Shown here: positions 1-5,975 of the stretch, piece by piece | Numbering within the stretch: position 1 is the stretch's first letter | How the letters are laid out: each line of letters opens with the position of its first letter | From: JBLRWS01 sp047921075 | Lineage (GTDB): Bacteria > Bacteroidota > Rhodothermia > Balneolales > Balneolaceae | Assembly: GCA_047921075.1 (NCBI GenBank) | Contig: JBLRWS010000080.1 | Location: forward strand, 1-10,431 | Direction: 5' to 3' | Length of the DNA stretch: 10,431 bases | Translations under genes and position numbers: made by a program | Notes under the pieces: generated by a model | What the model was told of the DNA's origin: nothing | What the model saw: the letters and a program-made list of their open reading frames with translations, nothing else | Database searches by the model: none

Positions 1-21
1 CGCCTCATCTCCCCTTTAAAT

Positions 22-53
22 AAGGCAATGCTATTTTAACATTGCCTTTTTTT
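22..53 (+). terminator. Rho-independent terminator of an upstream gene
   Basis: A perfect 9-bp stem (22-30 AAGGCAATG pairs with 40-48 CATTGCCTT) encloses a 9-nt loop and runs into a T tract ending at 53. On the minus strand the following tract is interrupted, so the + direction is favoured. It probably ends transcription of a + strand gene lying left of the window and insulates the acyl-CoA dehydrogenase gene. Confidence 0.9.
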
Positions 54-174
54 GTTAATGAATGGTTTGATAAATTTCGCCAACCTATTCATCCCAAGAT
101 TTTAAATGGTACGATTCGTATATTTAAAACGTTTATACTATCAAGCATAAGTTGTAATCATATCTAATTGTATC
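51..174 (+). promoter_or_regulatory. AT-rich leader and probable promoter region of the acyl-CoA dehydrogenase gene
   Basis: This AT-rich stretch between the terminator and the first gene should hold the promoter. A TTTG at 51-54 followed after 16 nt by TAAATTTC (71-78) is close to the Bacteroidota TTTG/TAnnTTTG pattern, but the spacing is one base short and the last G is replaced. A sigma70-like TATACT at 134-139 has no convincing -35 partner. There is no Shine-Dalgarno before the GTG at 175. The region is placed by position; neither box is firmly supported. Confidence 0.3.
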
Positions 175-1698
175 GTGGAAACAGACGTGTTTAAGCCCGC
201 CAATATCACAGCACCAATCCAAACTTTTCTGGCACAGTACAGAGAAAAACTCGAAGAGCTCTTTCATGAGCGAAACGATGAGAATGAGATGCTAAGCACA
301 CGAGGGCTACCACCGTATGTGATGCGGCAAGTTCTTGAATGTAATCCATTATCCGCGTTCATACCGGATCAGTATGGCGGTCGTGGCGCTATTACAGGCG
401 AAGCCCTCTCCATGCTTGAAACATCATCCTATCAAAGTCTGCCTCTTTCATTAATGATGGGCATCAACGGGGCACTTTTTTTACAACCCCTTGCAAATTA
501 TGGGCATGAAAATGTAAAAGAGACGGTTTTTAGGCGGTTTATTGAAGAGAAGAACATGGGCGGTTTGATGATTACCGAACCGGATTTTGGATCTGATGCA
601 CTGAGAATGCAGACCGGGTTTATGCAGAAAGACGATGGATTGTATTCCATAAAAGGTACTAAACATTGGGCAGGGTTAACGGGTTGGGCCGACTTCTGGC
701 TTATTACCGCCCGCAGTATGGATGAACAAGGAGAACTTGGCCGCGATATCGGATTTTTTGTACATGATAGTAGCGAAGGCGGTATCGAGGTGGAAGAGTA
801 TTTCAAAAACCTTGGCCTTTATATGCTTCCCTATGGCCGAAACAAAATCGATATATCGATTGACGAATCGCAACGGCTTGAGCCCACATCAACCGGTATC
901 ACAATGATGCTGGATATACTCCATCGCAGCCGCCTTCAGTTTCCGGGCATGAGTACCGGTTACCTCAGACGCATGATGGATGAAGCGCTGGATCACTGTA
1001 AAAATCGGTTTGTTGGAGGATCGAGCCTATTTCAATACGATCAGGTAAAAAAGCGTCTTGCGGCACTTCAGTCGTACTTTACGGTTAGTTCTGCGATGAG
1101 TTTCTTCACCAGTACCAACGTTCCTTTGGAGCAGGATACATCCCGAATGGATGTAGCTGCAAACTCGATTAAAAGCGTGGTTACGGATTACATGCATGAA
1201 GCCTCGCAATCGCTGCTTCAACTGGTCGGTGCAAAAGGGTATAAGCTGGATCACATTGCGGGCCGTTCGCTGGTAGATAGCCGTCCATTCCAAATATTTG
1301 AAGGATCGAACGACATTCTCTATCAACAAATTACAGAATCGATTCTGAAGATGATGCGACGATCTAAAGAGACCAATCTCTACAACTTCCTGAGCTCGTA
1401 CACCCTTACAGAAAACGCTGCCGGATACTTCAAGTCGAGTCTGGACTTTGATATTGATCCAAAAATGGCACAACGTAAACTGGTGCAGTTGGGCCGTGCC
1501 ATCGGGCGTATCGTTTCGATGAACATGACCATCAAGCTGGGGTCTGCCGGGTTTAACAGTGATATGATTTCGAATTCGCTGAAAGTACTCAGATCCGAAA
1601 TTGAAACACTGATATCGGCATTTGGCGCCGAAGAGCATCCTATCGTGTTGGATGATTATTCCGATGACAGCTCTTGGTTTCAGCTGATAAAAGCGTAA
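175..1698 (+). CDS. Acyl-CoA dehydrogenase family protein, long form
   Basis: Predicted flavoprotein oxidising an acyl-CoA to the 2-enoyl-CoA and passing electrons to an electron-transfer flavoprotein, in the cytoplasm. The substrate-binding/FAD signature MITEPDFGSD is at residues 132-141, followed by GTKHWAGLTGWADFW where family members have GTKxWITNG. The motif FEGSND at 375-380 carries Glu376 at the place of the catalytic base of medium-chain acyl-CoA dehydrogenases (YEGTxxI). The protein is 507 aa, against about 380-400 for the common family; most of the excess is about 105 residues after the catalytic-Glu segment, similar to the longer multidomain-type family members. GTG at 175 is the first usable start: an in-frame stop lies at 148-150 and the next Met would cut into the N-terminal domain. 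The sirtuin gene follows 25 nt downstream. Family is sure; chain length or branching of the substrate cannot be read from the sequence. Confidence 0.9.
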   Translation: METDVFKPANITAPIQTFLAQYREKLEELFHERNDENEMLSTRGLPPYVMRQVLECNPLSAFIPDQYGGRGAITGEALSMLETSSYQSLPLSLMMGINGALFLQPLANYGHENVKETVFRRFIEEKNMGGLMITEPDFGSDALRMQTGFMQKDDGLYSIKGTKHWAGLTGWADFWLITARSMDEQGELGRDIGFFVHDSSEGGIEVEEYFKNLGLYMLPYGRNKIDISIDESQRLEPTSTGITMMLDILHRSRLQFPGMSTGYLRRMMDEALDHCKNRFVGGSSLFQYDQVKKRLAALQSYFTVSSAMSFFTSTNVPLEQDTSRMDVAANSIKSVVTDYMHEASQSLLQLVGAKGYKLDHIAGRSLVDSRPFQIFEGSNDILYQQITESILKMMRRSKETNLYNFLSSYTLTENAAGYFKSSLDFDIDPKMAQRKLVQLGRAIGRIVSMNMTIKLGSAGFNSDMISNSLKVLRSEIETLISAFGAEEHPIVLDDYSDDSSWFQLIKA

Positions 1699-1723
1699 AT
1701 CACCGTTCAATCATGTACCGGTT

Positions 1724-2422
1724 ATGAAGACCTTGGTAGCATTAACCGGAGCCGGAATCAGCGCGGAGAGCGGCTTGGCAACGTTCAGGGGCGCAGACGG
1801 CTTATGGGAAGGATATCGGATCGAAGAGGTTGCATCTCCCGAAGGGTGGCACCGGGATAAAAAAACGGTTCTTGAATTTTATAACAAACGCCGCACTCAA
1901 GCTGCTGAAGCAAAACCCAATCCGGCTCACAAGATTCTGGCCGAACTGGAGACTTCTTTTGACGTGCAGATCGTAACACAAAACGTAGATGACTTGCACG
2001 AGCGCGCAGGATCAGCCAATGTTACACACCTTCACGGGATGTTGCGTCAGGCCAGAAGCAGTATCGATCCCGAACAGATTATTGATATCGGTTCCAAAGA
2101 GATTCACCTCGGTGATAAAGCCCCCGACGGCAGTCAGCTCAGACCAAACGTGGTTTGGTTCGGAGAGCCGGTTCCCATGGTTGAAGTGGCGGCTGATATT
2201 GTATCGCGGGCAGATATTTTGCTGGTTATAGGAACCTCTCTGGTCGTGTATCCTGCAGCAGGATTGATCGACTTTGCAGAACGGGGTATTCCAAAATACG
2301 TGATTGACCCGGTACGGCCCGATGCGGCTGCAGCTTCTGATTGGGTGCATATCAGCAAAACAGCCGGAGAAGGAATGCAGCAGGTGAACCAAATTTTAAA
2401 GAAAAAACATACCCATGAATAA
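1724..2422 (+). CDS. cobB: NAD-dependent protein deacylase, SIR2 family (CobB/SIRT5-like, class III)
   Basis: Removes acyl groups from lysines using NAD+, giving nicotinamide and O-acyl-ADP-ribose. The Rossmann-fold NAD motif GAGISAESG is at residues 9-17, with TFRGADGLW after it. TQNVDDLHERAG (from 85) forms the ribose and nicotinamide pocket, and THLHG places the catalytic base at His104. GTSLVVYPAAG is the second NAD contact. FYNKRR supplies Tyr53 and Arg56, the YxxR pair known from SIRT5 and E. coli CobB to bind succinyl- or malonyl-lysine, so desuccinylase as well as deacetylase activity is plausible. The small zinc-binding module is reduced and the whole 232-aa protein contains no cysteine, so the usual Cys4 zinc site is absent. 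The start has no clear Shine-Dalgarno. The gene lies 25 nt after the acyl-CoA dehydrogenase and overlaps the next gene by 8 nt, so these three are probably one operon. Confidence 0.93.
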   Translation: MKTLVALTGAGISAESGLATFRGADGLWEGYRIEEVASPEGWHRDKKTVLEFYNKRRTQAAEAKPNPAHKILAELETSFDVQIVTQNVDDLHERAGSANVTHLHGMLRQARSSIDPEQIIDIGSKEIHLGDKAPDGSQLRPNVVWFGEPVPMVEVAADIVSRADILLVIGTSLVVYPAAGLIDFAERGIPKYVIDPVRPDAAAASDWVHISKTAGEGMQQVNQILKKKHTHE

Positions 2423-3299
2423 CCAAAAGAAAGCAACTGAGCAAGAGAAAGAAGCTCTGGAAAAATATTTACTACAATTTCTGAACCTTGAAAAACAGTT
2501 TCCTCTGCTGCCGGGCATCAACAACGAAAAAGCGATGGCCGACCTGTTTGGGTTGGAACAGTCAGAGCTGACAAAACTTCGGGCACACTTTCGGGAAAAT
2601 GCCCGTGATGCGGCACTCGAGATACTCAAAGATGATGATGTAACCGACTGGATAGATCAACTTCCGTTTTCAAAAGAGGATACTATTTCGGTGATTGGAG
2701 ATTCATCAACCGATGACATGCAGGGTTGGTTTGAGATACTGAAACACGTATTGGATATATCGATTCCGGAGGCAAACTTTACGTTTATCAATGCCGGTAT
2801 TTCGAACAATACCAGCTCGGAAGCACTTCGCCGAATGCATCGCGATGTTCTGAGCCACGAGCCGGACTGGGTGTTTGTATCGCTGGGCACATTTGATGCT
2901 ATTCGCCTGCACATCGCTCCCAAGCGTACTCTCCTGCCTCTTTCTGAAACGTGGGAAAATTTATCCACGATTGAAGATGCCATTAAAACATCAACAAAAA
3001 ATCCGCCTGTATGGATTTCCCCAACACCGGTGATACCCGGCTTGCTGGATGAGATGGAACTGTTCGATTTTGACCTGGAAGAACAGGATTTGGTTCAGGT
3101 ACGACAGGTTATTTCCGGTAAAACCGGATTTGTGGTAGACCCCACCGGAACACGTTTTGGAAATCCACCGGAAGCCTGGTATTACTTAAGTGATGGCATA
3201 AACCCATCTCTTTCAGGACATGTGAACACCGTGAAAGCCATACTTTATACGCTTACACAGACGGAAGAGACTCCGGGAGCTAACATAGAAAAGCGTTAA
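2415..3299 (+). CDS. SGNH/GDSL hydrolase-fold protein with degenerate active site
   Basis: A 294-aa protein with a helical, charged N-terminal part (about residues 1-88) and a SGNH-type alpha/beta domain from about 90. Block I is GDSSTD (95-100) with the nucleophile position kept as Ser97. Block II aligns with E. coli TesA SISGDTS as GISNNTS (128-134), so the oxyanion Gly is Asn131. Block III, normally GxND, reads GTFD (158-161), with Phe160 in place of Asn. Block V, normally DGIHP, reads DGINP (260-264), so the catalytic His is Asn263 while Asp260 stays; a His at 269 follows in SGH. No signal peptide or membrane segment is seen, so it should be cytoplasmic. The ATG at 2415 lies inside the last codons of the sirtuin gene (8-nt overlap), which suggests translational coupling. 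It may be a binding protein or an enzyme with altered chemistry rather than an ordinary esterase; its substrate is unknown. Confidence 0.8.
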   Translation: MNNQKKATEQEKEALEKYLLQFLNLEKQFPLLPGINNEKAMADLFGLEQSELTKLRAHFRENARDAALEILKDDDVTDWIDQLPFSKEDTISVIGDSSTDDMQGWFEILKHVLDISIPEANFTFINAGISNNTSSEALRRMHRDVLSHEPDWVFVSLGTFDAIRLHIAPKRTLLPLSETWENLSTIEDAIKTSTKNPPVWISPTPVIPGLLDEMELFDFDLEEQDLVQVRQVISGKTGFVVDPTGTRFGNPPEAWYYLSDGINPSLSGHVNTVKAILYTLTQTEETPGANIEKR

Positions 3300-3959
3300 C
3301 TAAAATCGCGTGCTGAAACGGAACACCTGCAAGGCGGGTTCGTAACCGGCTTTCAATCGATTGCCGGACAGGTCGGTGTAGCTGGCAATCTGCGGCGACA
3401 GAAAGTTGAAGGAACCAAAACCGGAATCTACTTCAACCAACGCATCTCTATCGAGAAGTTTTGAGGCCATAAAATCGCGATTCCGCTGAGCTAATACAAA
3501 GGTATCGAACAAACCAAAGCCGAACCCGACCCACGCTCCAATACTGCTGCCATATTGCAAGCCATCAACCTGCGGTTCATCGGCAATCAACATAACGGCT
3601 GAGCTAAGTACAGCTCCTAATGCGGCTCCGTAGATGGTATCGAGCAACAGGATGATGGAAGAGTTATTACCATCATTAAAGGTGCCGGAAATAAAGAACT
3701 GTTGTCCCTGTGGAAGCGTGGTGAGGTCATAAACGGCAAAGGCGCCACCGGCCAAAATTCCGGCTCCCAATCCAACCCGGAGAGGGCCAAAATCACCATC
3801 ATCCTGTAGTCCCATCACAGAAAGTCCCAAAATAGAACCTGTAATGGCACCATTTAGAATGTTCCCGGCAAGTAAATCGGTTGTTTGTGCTTTTGTTTGG
3901 ATAACGCTTCCAATGACGAGGAGGGCGCTTAGAAGAAATGCAGGAAGGATTTTTTTCAT
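3300..3959 (-). CDS. Hypothetical secreted or outer-membrane protein with glycine-rich hydrophobic segments
   Basis: I do not recognise the family. The chosen start (ATG at 3959-3957) gives a clear signal peptide: MKKILPAFLLSALLVIGSV, with likely cleavage after TKA at residue 24. An upstream in-frame ATG at 4004 would add 15 residues ahead of the signal and is less likely. The mature part has four Gly/Ala-rich hydrophobic stretches (about 31-50, 60-77, 101-126, 138-157), with repeated small-residue spacing such as GAITGSILG, GLGAGILAGG and GAALGAVLSS, resembling glycine-zipper packing. The chain ends in FRFSTRF; a terminal Phe is common in outer-membrane proteins. It follows the SDR gene on the same strand after 48 bp, so co-transcription is possible. 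Its stop codon abuts the stop of the convergent SGNH gene. Envelope location is fairly safe; function is unknown. Confidence 0.75.
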   Translation of the reverse strand: MKKILPAFLLSALLVIGSVIQTKAQTTDLLAGNILNGAITGSILGLSVMGLQDDGDFGPLRVGLGAGILAGGAFAVYDLTTLPQGQQFFISGTFNDGNNSSIILLLDTIYGAALGAVLSSAVMLIADEPQVDGLQYGSSIGAWVGFGFGLFDTFVLAQRNRDFMASKLLDRDALVEVDSGFGSFNFLSPQIASYTDLSGNRLKAGYEPALQVFRFSTRF

Positions 3960-4007
3960 GCTATTGAACGATTGAAAAGTTCGGGGTTGAAGGTGGACAT
4001 CCAAACA

Positions 4008-4703
4008 TCATGCGGGATCGGCCAGAGATACAGGTAATAGTTTGCCGTTGTAAAACGTATGAGCGTTTAAAAGAAACTCAGCGATGTAAGCTCCCATTTG
4101 TTCAGGCTGCATGGGCACTTCTATTCCGGGGAAAGCGCTGTTCAGCATCTCGGTTTGTACCGCCCCCAGGCAAAGGCAGTTGCACGAAACGGACTCGTTG
4201 GCCAGTTCGGCAGCGATGCACTCAGTGAGTATCGCCAGTGCTCCTTTGGTTGCGCTGTAGGCGGAGAGCCCCGGAAATTTACTGCTTCCCTGAAAACCTC
4301 CCATACTTCCTATATTCACAATATGTGCATTTTTATTGAAAAAAGGCACCAATTCACGAATCAGCAGAGCGGGCGCAATCATATTCACATTGGCCTGGGC
4401 CAACCAGTCCTCCCGGTTCTGCTGCGTAAAGGGTTTGTTGATCAGAACACCGGCATTGTTAAGCAGCCCATCCAGCCGGATGTTTTCTTGATTGATTGTG
4501 TTTTTAATTTTGAGGATGCCGTCATCCATGGCCAAATCAGCTGAAATGGCAGTGATCGATCCGGGATGGAGGCTTACCAACTGATCAAGCTTATCAGCTG
4601 AGCGGGCAACGGCTACAATGTGATGGCCCTGCTCGGCCAGTATGGATGCTGTTTCGAAACCAATGCCGCGACTGGCACCGGTAATAAGCAATTTTTTTTG
4701 CAT
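4008..4703 (-). CDS. Short-chain dehydrogenase/reductase (SDR) family oxidoreductase
   Basis: A classical SDR, about 231 aa, using NAD(P)H on an unidentified carbonyl or alcohol in the cytoplasm. The cofactor motif TGASRGIG is at residues 8-15, with Arg12 in the glycine loop and AVARS after the second strand, which leans towards NADPH. Also present are the DLAMDD segment, NNAG at 82-85 and the catalytic tetrad Asn107, Ser133 (NIGSMG), Tyr149 and Lys153 (YSATK). An in-frame extension of 43 residues reaches back to 4832, but it is low-complexity Lys/Ser-rich, precedes the first beta strand and crosses the divergent promoter region. The ATG at 4703-4701, giving MQKKLLITGASRG, is therefore chosen. 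Length is normal for the family (about 230-250). It lies divergent to the aminotransferase gene and is followed by the secreted-protein gene. Confidence 0.92.
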   Translation of the reverse strand: MQKKLLITGASRGIGFETASILAEQGHHIVAVARSADKLDQLVSLHPGSITAISADLAMDDGILKIKNTINQENIRLDGLLNNAGVLINKPFTQQNREDWLAQANVNMIAPALLIRELVPFFNKNAHIVNIGSMGGFQGSSKFPGLSAYSATKGALAILTECIAAELANESVSCNCLCLGAVQTEMLNSAFPGIEVPMQPEQMGAYIAEFLLNAHTFYNGKLLPVSLADPA

Positions 4704-4777
4704 AGGTCGTTTCTTTTTTCCCTGGCTGTAAAAGTAAGAAAATGATGATGCAATAGAAGCCTCTTTTGTTGATTTTG

Positions 4778-4787
4778 AAAGCGCTTT
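4778..4787. repeat. 10-bp palindrome AAAGCGCTTT, possible operator half of a pair
   Basis: Perfect inverted repeat around GCGC in the divergent promoter region, followed by more T residues. It shares the core AGCGCT with a second palindrome whose centre is 63 bp away. It could be a regulator site; the stem is too short to argue for a terminator. Chance occurrence is not excluded. Confidence 0.35.
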
Positions 4788-4840
4788 TTTTGTTTCTTTA
4801 GGCACCATCAATTCTGGCAGAGTATTCTGCAATCATAAAT

Positions 4841-4850
4841 TGAGCGCTCA
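4841..4850. repeat. 10-bp palindrome TGAGCGCTCA just before the aminotransferase ATG
   Basis: Perfect inverted repeat ending one base before the ATG at 4852. It has the same AGCGCT core as 4778-4787. A protein bound here would block translation-proximal transcription of the aminotransferase/E1 pair; as RNA it could form only a very short hairpin. Function is inferred from position alone. Confidence 0.35.
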
Positions 4851-4851
4851 C

Positions 4852-5973
4852 ATGGATAACGATATAACCGATCGGTTGATTCCGTCTCATATTCGACAGT
4901 TAAAAGGGTATGTAGCCGGCAAAACAATTGCTGAGGTAGCGGAAACATACAAACCGGAGCAAATTTCAAAGCTCGCATCCAACGAAAATCGTTTGGGGTG
5001 CAGTCCGCGTGTGCACCCGGCCGTGATGGAAGCAATGCGTGAGATTCAGGATTATCCCGATCCGATTGCGCGCAAATTGAGAGCAGCACTATCCAAAAAA
5101 AATGGGGTTTCCGAAAATGAGATTCTGATTGCCGCCGGTTCAGAAAGTATTCTCTCCATTCTTTGCCGCACCTTTCTTGAACCCGGTGATGAGATTGTAA
5201 CCGTGGATGCCACCTTTGTTGGCATTTTTGTACAGGCCGGAGTAATGAATGCTACGCTGAGGAAGGTGCCGCTGCATGATGATTTCTCGTACAACGGTTT
5301 GGCCATGGCAGAGCAAATTGGTGATAAAACCAAGTTGGTGTATCTGGCCAATCCCAACAATCCCACCGGTACCTATATTCCTAAAGAGGAGTTTGAGGCG
5401 TTCATCGACGCTGTGCCGGAGCATGTGGTGATCGTTGTGGATGAGGCGTATTATGAATATGCGCGGGATGTTGTAGATTTTCCGCACGCGGTATCTTACC
5501 GCCGTAAAAACATGATGGTTTTACGTACCTTTTCCAAAGCGTACGGATTGGCAGGATTTCGCATTGGCTATGCCATAGCGCACCCCGAGTGGATCACCCA
5601 AATGATGAAAACCAAGCTCACTTTTGAGCCAACTGCACCTGCTCAGGCGGCCGCTTTGGCAGCCTTGGAAGACGAGGATTTTTTACAGGAATCGGTTCAG
5701 CTTGTAAAACGGGAACGAGCTAAACTGGCGCACTTTTTGGACGATCAAGGAATCTCTTATGTACCCTCAATCGCAAATTCTTTGTTGTTACAGTTTGCAT
5801 CTGAAGAGGAGGCCGGTACCTTTACACAGGAAATGTTGAAGAAGGGAGTTATTTTGCGGCAAACAACTGCGTTTGGCTTGCCCGACTGTGTTCGGGTCTC
5901 AATCGGGACCGATGGCGAAATGCAGCACTTCAGAAAGTGTTGTATGAATGTGTTAACAGAAATTTTGAGTTAA
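4852..5973 (+). CDS. hisC: Histidinol-phosphate/aromatic aminotransferase family protein (HisC-like, PLP-dependent)
   Basis: Fold-type I aminotransferase of about 373 aa, the usual HisC length. HisC transfers an amino group between glutamate and imidazole-acetol phosphate in histidine synthesis; close relatives act on aromatic amino acids. Features: KLASNEN near the N-terminus, ANPNNPTG at 166-173 (Asn170 binds PLP), VVDEAYYEY with Asp197 contacting the pyridine nitrogen and Tyr200 the PLP oxygen, SKAYGLAGFRIGY with Schiff-base Lys229 and phosphate-binding Arg237, and VRVSIGT with Arg348 for the substrate carboxylate. ATG at 4852 is chosen; an in-frame TTG at 4840 would add only four residues and run through the palindrome. 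No other his genes are present, and the E1 dehydrogenase gene starts 2 nt after the stop, so a role in amino-acid to 2-oxo-acid conversion beside that enzyme is possible. Family is certain; the substrate is not. Confidence 0.88.
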   Translation: MDNDITDRLIPSHIRQLKGYVAGKTIAEVAETYKPEQISKLASNENRLGCSPRVHPAVMEAMREIQDYPDPIARKLRAALSKKNGVSENEILIAAGSESILSILCRTFLEPGDEIVTVDATFVGIFVQAGVMNATLRKVPLHDDFSYNGLAMAEQIGDKTKLVYLANPNNPTGTYIPKEEFEAFIDAVPEHVVIVVDEAYYEYARDVVDFPHAVSYRRKNMMVLRTFSKAYGLAGFRIGYAIAHPEWITQMMKTKLTFEPTAPAQAAALAALEDEDFLQESVQLVKRERAKLAHFLDDQGISYVPSIANSLLLQFASEEEAGTFTQEMLKKGVILRQTTAFGLPDCVRVSIGTDGEMQHFRKCCMNVLTEILS

Positions 5974-5975
5974 GT

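Larger units (their letters stand above)
4704..4851. promoter_or_regulatory. Divergent intergenic promoter region between the SDR and aminotransferase genes
   Basis: This 148-bp region must drive the SDR gene leftward and the aminotransferase/E1 pair rightward. Towards the SDR, the minus strand reads TTACTTTTACAG near 4725-4740, resembling a Bacteroidota -7 box (TAnnTTTG) with one mismatch and no convincing -33 partner. No clear core promoter is seen for the rightward genes. Neither start has a Shine-Dalgarno. Two palindromes with the same AGCGCT core lie at 4778-4787 and 4841-4850 and are listed separately. Confidence 0.5.

Noticed and set aside
1027..1710. 227-codon open frame antisense to the acyl-CoA dehydrogenase
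   Set aside because: Lies wholly opposite a clear gene with intact motifs; its translation has no recognisable domain and no start context.
1724..2422. SIR2 gene as part of an anti-phage defence system
   Set aside because: It is a stand-alone CobB-type deacylase with no large fused domain, Argonaute, HerA or toxin-like neighbour; the context is metabolic.
4098..4544. 148-codon + strand frame opposite the SDR gene
   Set aside because: The minus-strand SDR has all family motifs; the + frame has none.
4704..4832. N-terminal extension of the SDR by 43 residues
   Set aside because: The extra residues are Lys/Ser-rich without fold features, precede the normal first strand and would occupy the divergent promoter region.
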